Below, piece after piece: positions 45,420 through 60,722 of a DNA stretch of 64,000 bases. The stretch covers positions 25,805,876-25,869,875 of the forward strand of contig NC_045142.1 in NCBI RefSeq assembly GCF_008831285.2, given 5' to 3'. This DNA comes from Nymphaea colorata (lineage: Eukaryota; Streptophyta; Magnoliopsida; Nymphaeales; Nymphaeaceae). Made by a program: the position numbers and the translations under genes. The stretch's first letter is position 1; each line of letters opens with the position of its first letter. Below the pieces are notes generated by a model. That model did no database searches. It had not been told where the DNA came from and saw only the letters and a list, made by a program, of their open reading frames with translations.

Positions 45420-48400
45420 TTAACATTCAAGAAATCCATGATCCAGATTTTCTGACTTCTGCCAGCTACAACCAGTTGACCAGCCAAGGACGCCTTGAAT
45501 CAAGTCAATGCTTGAGCAGGCACTTACCTGAAAAGATGCGCAAGCAAAACAGCTTGTCAAGAATTCAGAATTGAAGCGGCACCGAGTTAATCTGTCAATT
45601 AGCTCAGTTAACTCAGGTAGTCGCATGGTAACAAAAGAAGATGGACTTGTGAAAGTTGGACTCTGTTCTTGGAATAGGTTCTCCATGCGAAATCCAACAA
45701 TACTCAAGCCTGCTAAGCAAGGAAACTATGGTACGGTTTTCTAAGAAATAAGTATGTGCGATAAGAAGATATGAGAAATTGAAAAATAAGACTATCCATG
45801 GGTACCAGATTGGTAAGATCTCCTTCAATGTGAAATAGCATGACTCCGACGCCTTTTATCTTGTCAACCTCTGCCTGGTCATCAAAGGCATGTCAAAATG
45901 GTAGGTAGGTAAAAAGTTGAGATAACTGTATTAACCAAAGTAGATCCTTACCACACAAGAACAGATCATTATTCCAGCAGCCGTTAAAGCAGCAGTTACT
46001 TCCGCCATCATCCCTGTCCCCACAACAATATCCAGATGCTGGAATCAGTCAGCAACAGAACAGCTTAAACTGATTACAGATTATTTATTTTAGCCTTTTT
46101 AGGCAAGAAGTCATATAGAAACATGGCAACCTTAAACCAGCTCATTCCACCATACATTTACAACCCAAGATGACTTTTGCAAACCAATAACACAATTAAC
46201 CAAAAGCTGAAAAGTCAATAACTGCCGCAACCTCAAGAACAGAAGCCAATTAAAAGAAACAGAGAAAAACAGAAGTGTATAAGCTATGTCCCATGAGTGT
46301 GGGGGTGCGGACACAGGTGTAGAGCAGTTTCAAAAAACTTGGATGAGGGGACAAGGCTATACACACACATAATCCATAAAATATATGGACCATGAAAGGT
46401 ATGGATCCCATGAACTACTGTTCATCGTCCATCACATGAGATCTGATGGGGAAAAAGCATGGACAGTTCAGGGATGCTACAAATTTGAATGTCTATACCC
46501 ATTTTCACCTCCCATTCTTTAGATCTCATCTGTCAAATCTCACGCAATGCTATCCTATGACCCTATATATGTGTGTGTAAAAGATTTTTTATTTATTATT
46601 CATACTCATGAACTACAGAGAGTCTAAGTATGCAAAAAAAAAAAAAAAAAACTATTTAATGTCTTGCATGGACTGCACCCATGTCCAGCTGCATGGCACC
46701 CTTCCAGGTGAGTCTGTGTGTGGCATAGTGTATAATTCATCTGCAAGACGGCGTACATAATTCATCTGCACTGTGACAAGATCTAAAACCAATTGGCTTG
46801 CAACAAATTTAGTTCCATAAGGGAAATTGACAGAGCAAGAACAAGAATGTCTAGATGGAGGATCACCTCCTTGATTGACTGAAACAACACAGAGCCATTG
46901 GATGGACTGTCCTTCAAGATTGTGCCAGAATGCTACTTTCCCAGACCGCCAGGTTTCTAGGCCAGATAGTACTTCCTTATACAAAGGAACATGTTTCTGA
47001 GGCAACACAGAAAGACCACTTTCTTGAGACAAAAAATCTCCATTGATCTTCAAGCTCATCTTCTGCAAGTTCTTGTTATGTTTCCCATTCACTTTTGGGG
47101 TGCCCAGCTTTCCTTGAACATGATGAATATTTTCATGACTGTTTCTTGTTGACAATCCTGAAACATTCATCAGTATTTTCCTCCACATTGATTTCTCCTC
47201 TCTAGAAAGATCTGGAATAACATTGATTGGTTCAACACTGCACTTGTTATCTGCAACAAAGTTGTTGACCGCCTCTGCTGTTATTTCAGCAGCTGAAAGT
47301 GCAGCTTGCTCTCTCAGGAACTGAACATAATAGAAATTAATCAGTTGATAAAGTAAATTTCAAATAATTGAAAAAGAGATGATCAAGAAAAACTTGCCTT
47401 CATGATCTTATGTCTAGCACTGCGGGTCTTTGCATGTTGCAACCATTGCTGATGGCGCTGGAATGCAGTTTTGCTTGATAAAGCCTAAACCACATAACCA
47501 TGCAATCACCCACCAACATGAGCGTTAACTGAAAATGCAGTATATCTTCATAACAAAAAAAAATTGCTTGACAGGATACACAATGTACAGAAGGTTATTT
47601 GTGTCAAATAAAAGTAGCTGCAACAATGGTGCCTTCCCTTTCCACTAAGAAGAAGGATGTATGAAAGTTTTTGTCATTCCAGCATTTATGTCAAGAGGTG
47701 AAAGTTGAAATTGATTGGAAGATCAAATAATTAATGTTATTGAGTGGATCAAGCAACCTAATGCACCAAATTGTTCATTTATTCCTTCCCACATTAAACA
47801 AAAAGAATCAAAAAACAATTTTCTTTTTGGATCAATAAATTCTCTCCTCATTTTTTAGAAATCACTAAATGACAAGCGGCAAACTATTTAGCTGGACAGC
47901 TAAATGTGGTACTAACGTTGTATGTGATAATCTCCACAACTTCAGCATTGACAAGCACATGTGTAGGAGACACAAGATTCCCATTAACCTGCAAATAAGC
48001 AGCTGGGTTAGATGATTCCTTAGATTTAGTATCTTTTTAAAACCATAGGAGAAGCGAAGAACTAATATGTAACCTTTGCAGCCACCATTTTGTTGCCAAT
48101 TTCTGTATGTATCTGATAAGCATAGTCAACAACTGTAGCTCCTTTAGGCAAGTTCTTAATCTGCACCATAAGATGCAAAGAACATGTATTTGTAATGATG
48201 ACAAACATGGCACAAATGTGATCCTAATAATGGTGACACAATAAGCTCCCTTACCTCACCCTTTGGTGTGAAAACAAATACACGGCTCCCTAAAAGGTCT
48301 CGGGTTACAGTATCCACAAATTCCCTGGAACTCATATTCCCAACAAATTCTTCTTGCCATTCTCGAATCGCATTAAGCCAGCCAATCTACAATTTTTGAA

Positions 48401-50362
48401 CAGTTCCATGCAAATATTTAAGAATCGATCTATTCACATACATTTTAAAGGCAAATCAGAACATCCAACTGACTCATATTATTATTACCCTGAGTGCAAT
48501 ATCTGCATTGTTCAGGCAAGCAGCTTTTGTTCTCATGTTCCTACCAGAAATGTTATTATGCCTGCTTGTGCTAATTCCTTGTTCTTTCCCACTGTAATGA
48601 GCAGCAATACCTCTTTCAGCTATCAGATCCATGTCCGCAGTTCGTATCTGCCAAGAGTGAAAAATGTTAACTAATAATTTAAAGTGCAGATAAGTGTTTG
48701 TGGAACTGTACAAGTATGACTAAGCTACCGAACTGAGGCTCATCAAGTCCATGAGCACAAGGATGGTAAGGAAATGACAAGTTGAAACCCGCGGGGAAAC
48801 AGATCAAGTCCATAAAGATCACCTGAACTTCCAATCTAAACATGCTCTCATAAAGAAATGGTATCACTGCAGTATGCAGGCTTTGGTAGCCATTAGGTTT
48901 TGGTGTAGCTATGTAATCCTTCATCTGTTGTCAATTGAAAGAAGAAATACTTTTATTTGCACCAAAAATAATAATATATATAAAAAATCAGCAAGGGAAT
49001 ACATAGATGCTCACAGCTCGAGGGATAGGAGTCCAGATGCCATGAACAAGACCAAGAACATGATAGCAAATCTGAAACAAACAGGGAAAGAACAAGCAAG
49101 TCAATAAAAGTAAAACTTCAGTTTAACAGCCGAACATCCAAACAACCCACCTGCTGAGCAGCACATAAAGGTCCTACTCCAATGCATGGCTTTGGGCTGA
49201 CAACAATGCGAAGCTGGTAAAACAAGCACTATGGTAATTAACTTAAAGAGCAAGTTGATCCATACCAAGTTATCTGGAGGCATAACTCTATAAGTATCAA
49301 CCAAAATATGCTTTGCTTTCAAAATTTGGTAAACGAACCTGTGCAATTTGATTGACCTCATGAATTGACCCCTTTGACTTCAGAATAGCCTTATATATGC
49401 TGCAGTAGGAAAAGATTACCATCAGTCATAGAAAAAGATGCCACCTGAGAGCTAACAGATTTGACAAACGTAACAGATAACACATGTTGCATGAAGGTGC
49501 CCATGCATGTTGATGCTTCCCTTGTTCATGTGAATGCATATACATACATGCATTTGGGAAAACACATACAGGATATGCAAAGATGAACTTACAGATGGAT
49601 TGCCATGCCCAAGTTGACCCCATACAGGTTAAGGTACAGCTGTCAGTGTTTTTTACGTTATACACTAAGTAAACTATATAAAAATACACACACACAGAGT
49701 TGCTGCCACCACACCAACATCTTCTTTCATGTGACATAGCATAAAGGTGGATGTTGATTAGCTTAGTTCAGAAGAATCTTAACAATTGAAGCTTTTAAAA
49801 ATGCATATAGTTGCTTTTCTCGAGTGTGCATTCCTTCCCAGTTTCTATTCGTTCTAAAGAAATTGTCTTGATAAAAAAAACCTCTGGTGCATATACATGC
49901 ATTGTTCCCAGGTTGTAAAATATGGATTCTTTCTATGTTACGTACGTTCATTCATTTGCCTGTGGATACAAAAACACAAGCGTTGAACTATGATCTTAGT
50001 GCCTACTGCTTTTGCTTATGCTTTTGCCTATGCTTATGCTTATGCTTCTGCTTCTCAGAATGTGAAAGCCAAATGACATTTTAACCACTACGCCTATGAA
50101 TCTTATTTAGAGATGCCAAGGACAACAAAAGCATCTTTGCTCTCAGAGCTATGAGTTGCATTTTGCTCTACAGCCATGGGCTCATGAAGCACCCTTGTCA
50201 TGTACACCCTGCAAATTAGGTGTCAGTCCCTTGCTAATATGGGTGGACACAGATGCGGATATTGGAAACTGCAAAACATATGTTGATTTTTTTTATTACT
50301 TTATACGTTATGCATATCAATAATAACTGTATGGCTTGTTTTGCATAAAATCTTATTGTTGT

Positions 50363-50417
<55 letters not shown>

Positions 50418-53400
50418 TATAACCCCCATGTGATGTAGCCATGAAGTTATTGGGAGTATTATTGGAGAGCTCAAGCAACACACAGTCATAGTCAAGCAAC
50501 AGTCTAATGGTAAGGGTCAAATACTAGTAGTAAAATACTAAAATGCCATGAGATCAAGTAGAATTATTTTGACTATGAAACAATGAGGTAATAGAGAGCC
50601 TGGAAAGGAAATTGGGGACAACAAGAAATTCAGCTATCAATCATGAAACATCTTCATCTAAAGCAATCTACAAAGTTGACCATCATACTTAAGCGACATA
50701 CGAGGTTCTGGAAAACTTGGAAGTTGGAACATTGGGAAATATAGAAATTTCTCAAAGTGCTATTACATAGAGCAGTTAAACTAACTTTGCGATCGTAGTA
50801 TCTGAATGATCAAGTTTGAAAATTGAAACACATCAACAAGGTCCTTTCAACTTATATTTAATATTTCTAGCATGAAGTATCAGATAAACTTTTCCATAAA
50901 GACATATGAGTGAATCATGCAAACTAATTGGGATAGCAAGGAGTCAGAAGTTTGTGTATGCCTGTATGGTCTTTGGTAGAAACATCCAGCAATTTTACTT
51001 GGAATTCTAACATGAAATGTCAGATAAACTTTTCCACAAAGATATATGAGTGATTCATGCAAACTAATTGGGATTCCAAGGAGTCAAGAGTTTGCGTATG
51101 GTCTTTGATAGAAACATCCAGCAATTTTACTAGATAGTATTCCAGAATCTATGATTTTCTCACATGAATTGACTTTTGAATCCTAGCAGAAGCTCAAGAG
51201 ATACAAAACAAGAATCCTGCATCTTGTGCATAAAGGTGGATTTAGTTTGACTTGACAGAAAACTAATTATCAATTGCATTGCATAGTACAATTATCATAT
51301 TTGGCTATCGAATCAAAGAGGTCCTGATCAGCATCACATCAGGTCTTGATTAGGGTATTGACTTGCGGAGATAAGAAGTCAAAAGGGAGCAAAAAAAAAG
51401 TACTTACCTATATGGGTCCTTACAAACTGAATGAACATCCACGCTAACAGTCATAAGTTCCAGGAATTGGTCCTTCTCAATATTTTGGACTAGGATCCTC
51501 TTGGCCTGAAATCAGACAAAATAGTTAAGAACATCAGATGAAGAACCAATGTCATGCATTATCTAGACGACCCCAACAATTCAATTTGTTGGGACCCCCT
51601 CAGGACACATTTGATTGTCCTCATCGCCAGAAACATTAATTAATATGGATACCTCATCAAGTTCCTTGCTATGCTCTTTACAAAGCTCACTAATCCTTCT
51701 CTGTATCTCAGCATACTCATGAGCATTTGTGTACATAAATGACAAATTTTCTAGCTCTGACTGCCATAGAAAATCACCATATCGCATCAGCATAAGGAAA
51801 CGAAAATATGGAAGAAGGATAACTATAATTCACAAAATCCAGGAAAACCATCTATCTGCAAAGTTCCTCAAATGTTTAAAAGAAAACACACCAAAGGACC
51901 ATAAATAGCCAAATTGCCAACAGGAAGTTTTCCCAAAATAAAATCTAAAGTCCAACTTGCTGACTACGTAATCAATCCCAATCCCAATGACTTCTTTAAG
52001 TTCCAAAATCCTGCCAATTTTTTGATGCCAACAAAAAAATGGAAAGGATTGGGATTGATTACATAGTCAGCAAGTAATCTTCTTTTTAAAAAAAGAAATA
52101 ACAGACTCAGGCACTAATTCTAGGGGAAGCCCCTTTCCAAGTTAATCAGAAATGAAGATTACAAGTGAAAGAGCTCTGGACATACCTTAATTCGATACAT
52201 CCCAAGCAGTTTTGCTAGGGGAGCAAAGACTTGCAATGTCTCTAATGCAATACTTGACTGTATATTGAAAGCAAGAAATGAGGAAAAAGACAAATCATTG
52301 TGCTAAAAATGGAAATTTGATCATTACCTGCTTATGTTGAGGCATGTGGGAGAGTGTGCGCATGTTATGCAATCTGTCAGCCAACTTGACAATAATAACA
52401 CGAACCTATACAGATACAAGTCAGAGAGTCAACATTATGTTCCATGTAGATTAAATTGCGAGAGTCTGTAGGAAATACCTCTTCTGTCATTGCCAGAAAC
52501 ATCTGCCGAAGATCATCAGCTTTTACATCTTGTGCTGAGGTTGTTGCATTATTATATTGCAGCTTCCCCAGCTTAGACACCTGCAATAAGAAGCATTTGA
52601 AATTTAATGATACCAGACAAATTTTTAGTATTAACTCAATAATCAGTAATCACAAAAGTGCAAGCATCTCAAACCTTAGTTTCTCCCTCAACAATGTGAC
52701 GGACAGTAGCACCAAATTCTTCTTCAATTCTTTCAAAAGTAACAACTTTTGTGTCCTCAACAGTATCATGAAGCAATCCAGCAGCAATTGATTCCCAGTC
52801 CAAATCCTGGTGATCAAGTGTATTGTGGATAAAAAAAAACAAATACAAAGCGGCAGTCAAATGGGCGTCAATCAAAAGCAATAGCCTCCAACAATAACTG
52901 CTCTATCAGGATATGTGGACTTTCATCACATTCAAATACTAACCAATTCCCCAAGAATCCTAGCCACTTCAACCGGATGAATGATGAAGGGTTCACCACT
53001 TCTCCTTTTCTGTCCATCATGAGCTTCAAATGCCAGCTGCACTGACCAGCAAAAGCAAGTTTATATGACATTTTAACTGTTATTAGGTTCCTATTTGTAA
53101 GAGATGACATATGCCTCTTATGATAGAAAAAATCATATGACATTTTCCAATTCAAAGATTCAAATTACCATATACCTTCAAGGCATTCTTGACTAAATGC
53201 AACTCATTTGGTGGAAGATATGAAATGGACTGCTTCAAATCCTGAGACCAACAGAAATATAAGAAACACTGATATGAAAGAATGTAAATTTATTATATAT
53301 CTTCTTTCATATGTACATAATTGAAGATATCAATAGGTGACTAATATTCATTTTTCCTCTTTTTTCTAGAAATATAGAAGTCTTCGCACTGACTGCGTCA

Positions 53401-56400
53401 GCTATTTATAAAGAAATCACATAGTGGAATAAGAGGAATAGGGTGTTAGTGGAACCTAGGATCACATCAGATAGGATAAACTTCTGGAACAAGCATCCCC
53501 CAGGAATGGATGCTTAACAGCTACAGATTTTACCAAACTTGCAAATGCAAGTCGTGTCTGTTGGACCTGAAGTTAGGTACATGAGGTGACATGACATAAA
53601 AATTCGTCAATTTAGTTTTTGAATATTAACAAATTGCAAAATTTGAAAATAAGAAAAAAAAAGAAGTAGAAAAGTTTCTCCCTATGAGAAAACATGAATT
53701 GCATGAGCATATGAAAATAACAAGTATTTGCTACCTACAACGTGAATAATTTCATTAGAAACAATAAAAATTGACTATTTAAATTATTTCCAATACTTAA
53801 ATGGATGTCAAAATGACTTCCTCCTTGGAGTGTTGAAACATCTTAATGGTCATAAAACATGAAATTGTTTATTTTGGAGATGGAAACATGTACGTTTTCA
53901 TTAGAAACAATAAACAACTATTTAGATTATTTCCAATACTTAAATGGATGCCAAAATGACTTCCTCCTAAATTATTTCCAATACTTAAATGGATGCCAAA
54001 ATGACTTCCTCCTTAAGAGTGTTGAAACAACTTAATGGTCACAAAGCATGAAACTGTTTATTTTGGAGAGGAAAGCTCTTACGCGAAAAACCATAAAAAA
54101 TCTATATTTATTGCATAGAACCAGACCCAAATTTTATTATTTTCCTTTAAGAATACAAGAATGCCTTTCATGATGAACTTAGTTTTCAGCCTTAAAAAAT
54201 TGATATAGTTTTAAAGTCCAAACGAAACCTGCACCTTTCTATGTTTTCAAGCTGTAAAGTAAATTACACTTTGCACCATACTCTAACATATGATATGGTA
54301 TCATTTCTCTTCATAGTTACATTATGCAATGTAATGTACTGTGTGACACATCACGTTACATAAAACACAATTATGAAATAAGCATATGTTTAACAAAAGA
54401 TTCAAATGTGAACAACTTTCTATATAACGCAGTACACTTTGATTAGTATGTGATAGGTAAATTGCTTGTGATAAACATTCTTAAAAGGAGGGAAAATATA
54501 CATCTTCCAGCAGAGCACAAAGTTTTGGAACACATCATACCTCCCATAGAATCTCTGGAGATATTGCATCTGAACCATCTGATGAAGAAGATGATGTTGA
54601 ATAGAGCCTCCATCCATTACAAGCACCAGAAATTCCACATGATTTATGAAATCCTCCTAAGACAGCAGAATCAACTGATTCAAGGAAGCCCAGGCCTTGA
54701 ATGCAAGCGATTTCACAATTCCATGGAGTCTACAATAACACGATTTTGACCATTAAAACTACATATATTTGTATACACTAAGAGCGATAATAATCTTAAG
54801 TTTTGATACGAGCAGTTTAAGCTTTAATCGATTAGAGAAGAATTTGGCATTACATGTCTAAACTTAGTTTAATGAATTAAACATGAAAATAGATTATACA
54901 TACCTAACCAAAATGTATTTTCAAATATATGACATTTTTCTGTGACCAAGCATTTGGCTACCATGAAGTATTCATTAGGCAAGGAATGCCAAAGAAGACA
55001 AATACACAAGAGTAAATATCCATGCATACATGTGTGAGCAACTAACCATGTATAAGAAAGAGAGAGAGAGAGAATCTATAACGTGATTCCGACACAAGAG
55101 AACACAAATCAGGTGCATGTCTCTTCTCTTCATACTGATCTGATATGATTAAGTTGTCTCTCGGTCATATTTCACTTAATATGAAATTAACTTTTTTGAC
55201 CATGTAATTACCATGACCAGTACACATGGAAAAAGAACAACTTAGGTGACGGCTACTTGTATGTCATAGTGCTAGAATTTCCAGCTAAATCTACACATGA
55301 AAACTGCATTGAGAAGATCGGTATGTTGTTGTCCATACACAATTATGGTACTTTGCTTTCTAAATACGGACTATTGTAAACTTACATGCAGCATATTCCA
55401 TGTGTTTTGCAACATAGGCCCCATCACCAAAACAATGGTAGTCGGGACAGAAAGAGGACACCATTTATGTCTGTTTCTCATTTGTTGGAGCAAAGGCAAG
55501 CATGGATATAGGGAGCTTCAGTTACAAGTCAGTTAAAAAAATGATAGCTAAGACCAATGCATGGAAATGTAGGAAAGAGGTGGATTGATTAAATTAACAT
55601 ACCTCAAAACATGACTTCAGTAGTCATCTATTTAATATCCCCTGAAACAGGAGCTGTTGTTTTAATGTCTATACAAGATATGAATGACATGATCAACGTT
55701 TTTTTTCCAATTGCATGTCAGAAGGAATCGGTGCTGGAACGAGTGATCCATTTGCGATTGTGAGGGACCTACTGAATAACCACCTCAAAAGATTGATGCA
55801 GACACAAATTTTTCATTAATGCCTTCAAAGTCTAATTGAAACATAAGGACAAATTAGATATAGAAAATTATGGATAAAATGAAGATCTATCAGGAACTAC
55901 GATTTTTGATGTGGTCGAATTTTTCCAAGCGCGTGAAATGTTTGACAAAAAGAAATTAATGTTCTTTGACAGAAACCATGTACATATATTTGATAAAATC
56001 ATAAATGCTATTCATCATCATCTAGCAGTTTTCATGTTAACCAAGACCATATCGTGTACAATTTTTTGGAAATTTGCATCCAAGAAAGAAAAACGGCTTA
56101 GCTGATGATGTGGTATTGAAATTTTTAACTGAACGGTGATGCCCAACATCCCCACCCATGCCAACCAGCACTTGGAAAGGGTCTGCTTCATCCCTGTCCG
56201 TAACTAGTTTAGTTGGATATGCATCAGTAACTCTTCTGATCTTCCTTGATCCAGATACTTATCTTGAAATTGGCTTACAGATAAAAAGAAATGAGAAAAG
56301 CCTAGAATCGAGACTTAAGAGGAGACCGATGAAAATATTTGCAGCTCATCAACAAGGTTGCTGTTACTCAACGCTAGAAAATTGCCAAGCTTTTGCTGCA

Positions 56401-57187
56401 ACTATATCCGCTATTCATCCAGTAATCCTTTACTTCGCGGAGCTTACCAAGGCTCCATCTAATTGATTGTTTGGCATGGAAATATCTCAGCCGAAAATCT
56501 GAAGACTAATGATACTTGTTCTTGACTTACTCTCTAATACCACACTCATCAAATGCTCGAGGTTCAAACTTTACACAAAAAGAGAAAAAGAAGGAATAAC
56601 AGATGACTATCCTTAGGAAAACATCGCTATTTCTCACATAAGAAAGAATAAATTTCTCCCAGACTGCGATAAACTTCAGATAACAAGTACACACAAAAGG
56701 GAGCCCAGAATTACATCAATTCTAAAGTAGAGATGACGGTCACCAATACAGAAGCAAGCGCCATGCAATCCATGGCCATTAATAATGTAATATACATGCG
56801 GTGACGAGTAATTTAGTAAAGATCACAAAATTGAAGCAACCAAATACCGTAATTAGAGAATCGAGCTTACATATCTTCCATGGCGCTTGGAGTTCCTGGT
56901 CTCCGCCCTGCAGCTTTGAAATGTCGAAGAATGAGGCTGGGTGGTACTTGCAAGAAAGCCGCTCAGGACGCGGGGCGCCTTCCATGCACATGACAGGGCG
57001 CTGCACTCCCACCTGCCACTCACGTCTTGATTGACAAGCTTGCAACGATTCATACACTCCATAAGAACTGCATTGTATTCCCCGAAAAGGAGACATCAGG
57101 CGAGAAATAAAGAAACAAATGTCAAGCAAACAAATAGAAGAATGAATTCCGTCAAAGCTTACCGGAAATAGACGTTGCAGAAACCAT
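45420..57187 (-). CDS. RSH1: RSH1, plastid RelA/SpoT homologue ((p)ppGpp hydrolase type)
   Basis: Twenty-four exons join in frame to 890 aa (Arabidopsis RSH1: about 884). Exons, 5' to 3': 57163-57187, 56871-57067, 54541-54729, 53176-53241, 52944-53036, 52675-52806, 52479-52580, 52328-52405, 52186-52257, 51653-51760, 51408-51505, 49339-49399, 49151-49213, 49015-49071, 48823-48924, 48489-48647, 48255-48386, 48074-48160, 47917-47988, 47398-47484, 46867-47320, 45952-46013, 45806-45874, 45420-45527. The first ~70 residues look like a transit peptide. The HD hydrolase domain keeps its metal ligands (H179, H203-D204, D278) and E207-D208. The synthetase-like domain (about 400-490) has PRAMKDYIA where active enzymes have GRFKDY. 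TGS is at about 568-631 and ACT at about 800-875. All introns are GT-AG except intron 20, which is GC-AG. Role: degrading the alarmone in chloroplasts. Confidence 0.95.
46284..46728. mobile_element. TIR element 4 of the CTATGTCACAYGG family, in RSH1 intron 21
   Basis: 445 bp. Left CTATGTCCCATGAGTGTGGG; right, inverted, CTATGCCACACACAGACTC. Flanks TGTATAAG (46276-46283) and TGTATAAT (46729-46736) match at 7 of 8 bases. Subterminal GGGTGCGGACAC and CATGGGTGCAG echo the copies in the 11.8-18.8 kb intron. An A16-18 tract lies near 46633. No coding capacity. Confidence 0.65.
50365..50415. repeat. (TA)n microsatellite in RSH1 intron 11
   Basis: About 25 TA units inside the 2-kb intron separating exons 11 and 12. 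Confidence 0.95.
50866..51131. repeat. 140-bp tandem duplication in RSH1 intron 11
   Basis: CAGATAAACTTTTCCA occurs at 50881 and 51021, and the following AAACTAATTGGGAT and AAACATCCAGCAATTTTACT repeat in step. The second copy lacks about 10 bp near its end. Confidence 0.85.
53785..54080. repeat. Nested duplications in RSH1 intron 3
   Basis: ATTATTTCCAATACTTAAAT followed by GGATG(T/C)CAAAATGACTTC occurs three times (near 53784, 53927 and 53970). The first and third are followed by the same AGTGTTGAAACA...GTTTATTTTGGAGA stretch, so a longer unit was duplicated and then a short part again. Confidence 0.85.
54730..56870 (-). other. RSH1 intron 2, 2.1 kb
   Basis: Nothing coding recognised on either strand. 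A plus-strand 102-residue frame at 56158-56466 has no family features. A short GA-rich run lies at 55057-55072. Confidence 0.5.
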
Positions 57188-59188
<2,001 letters not shown>

Positions 59189-60453
59189 ACTTATAGAATG
59201 TAAGTTGAATGATGTGAAAAAAAAGGGATCAATTTGTTGGTAATTTTTGCATGTTGTTAAATAAAAGCAGTGAAATTTTTCTTGGGTACACCTCGAGCAT
59301 AAGAGAAATTTTTCAAGGAAAGAAAATTTCACCCTATTTGCGTTCTTACTTATTTTTTGTCATTTTTTATTTTCTTTCTTTATGAGGGTATGAACTGTTC
59401 TAGATTTCGTGTTTGAATTCGTAGGGACACGACGAAGGCACTGCCAGGATCCAGATGTCTATTGAACTCTTTGGGAAAAAACATAAATGAGTTTGAACCC
59501 AATTGCCAACTATGTTTCATTTCTTTTCACTGACTGATTATAGTTGGGTTTTTACTATGTACTGTCTTATTTGTTAATTGGCATTATTGGAAAAGGGTTT
59601 GGTTGGCACTTTAATATTGCACTCACTGTTTTGGAGACACTTGCATGTGAAACTTTATAGGCCATCTGCATTTTGATGGTGAAAATAGTATAGCCATTTG
59701 TGCAGAATATTATTTCCATTAGGGGAATGGGGATATATATGAGAACATGTTTGGGGTGGAATCATATACATTTGATTATGTTGTTCCAAAATCCTTACAA
59801 TATAAGTAAAAAAGTGTTAGGAATCATGGAAAAACCCTGCTTCTTAGGTTGCCCCATTCAATGAGATAAAAAGCAATCAGTCTTTCCATCAAGTCATCGT
59901 TAAAGTTGCCTATGCTCCTAAAGTTTATGGTTATCATGTAAAAATAACAATTTACCTATGATACTAGCTAGAGCTTCACCCTTCTGTCTAGTAGGATCGA
60001 TTTTAAAATCCTTCAAGTTGAATAGAAATGAGAATTCGATGTTTGAGCTTAAATTGTTTGATGACATTAATATGTAAATTCTTGCCTTTGACATCAGCGG
60101 GTTTAATCATATGTTAAAAAAACAGTATTTACCGATGCCAATGGATCATATCTCAAGCAGATCTGCTTCATAAAAGTTGGGTATATATATATTTAAAGAA
60201 CATCCCATTAAGAAATTTAAATGGATTTGGAGTTAAGAAATGACGTCCAACCTGATTCAGAATCAATTCAAAATAAATATTGGATCGGGTTCAGGTTGTG
60301 AATTTTAAATCAGATTCAGATACTTCATAAATCTTTTCATTCATATTTGAATTCAAATATGTGAACATCCTAAAAATTAGATATTGTAAAGGGTACATGG
60401 ACAAACCCAACAATGGAAATGCTTAAAATGAGTGTTGAGATCACGTGATTTAA
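59189..60453. other. Intergenic; decayed GGATGT-type MITE near 60241-60370
   Basis: Between GACGTCCAACC and GTGAACATCC lie GATTCAGA and GAATTCAAAT motifs in both orientations, reminiscent of the element at 9016-9388. Nothing else recognised. Confidence 0.35.
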
Positions 60454-60722
60454 GGGACATTTGGATGGCACCCTCCTCTAACCGAGTTTTATAAAACCTA
60501 GGTTTTATGAAAACCAAGTTTTTTTAATGAGTTTTAGAAACTTTGTTTTTCTAATTGGGTGGCACATCCAAAACCTGGTTTTTGAATAACCGAAAGAGGA
60601 TTAGGTTTTTCATTTCCTTTTACAAAATCAGGTTTTGTCAAAACTAGGTTTTCTTCAAACCCAGTTTTCATAGTTCCCAAACATTCCAAAACCTGGTTTT
60701 GAAGTGTCACCCAAACACCCCC
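60454..60722. mobile_element. Tourist-like MITE
   Basis: 269 bp. Left GGGACATTTGGATGGCAC; right, inverted, GGGGGTGTTTGGGTGACAC. TAA/TTA trinucleotides flank it. The interior repeats AAAACC(T/A)GGTTTT-like motifs in both orientations, giving strong self-complementarity. No coding capacity. Confidence 0.65.

Noticed and set aside
50220-50440. Possible fifth CTATGTCACAYGG-family element in RSH1 intron 11 (GGGTGGACACAGATGCGG and CCCCCATGTGATGTAG)
   Set aside because: Terminal motifs are suggestive, but no matching 8-bp flanking repeat was found.
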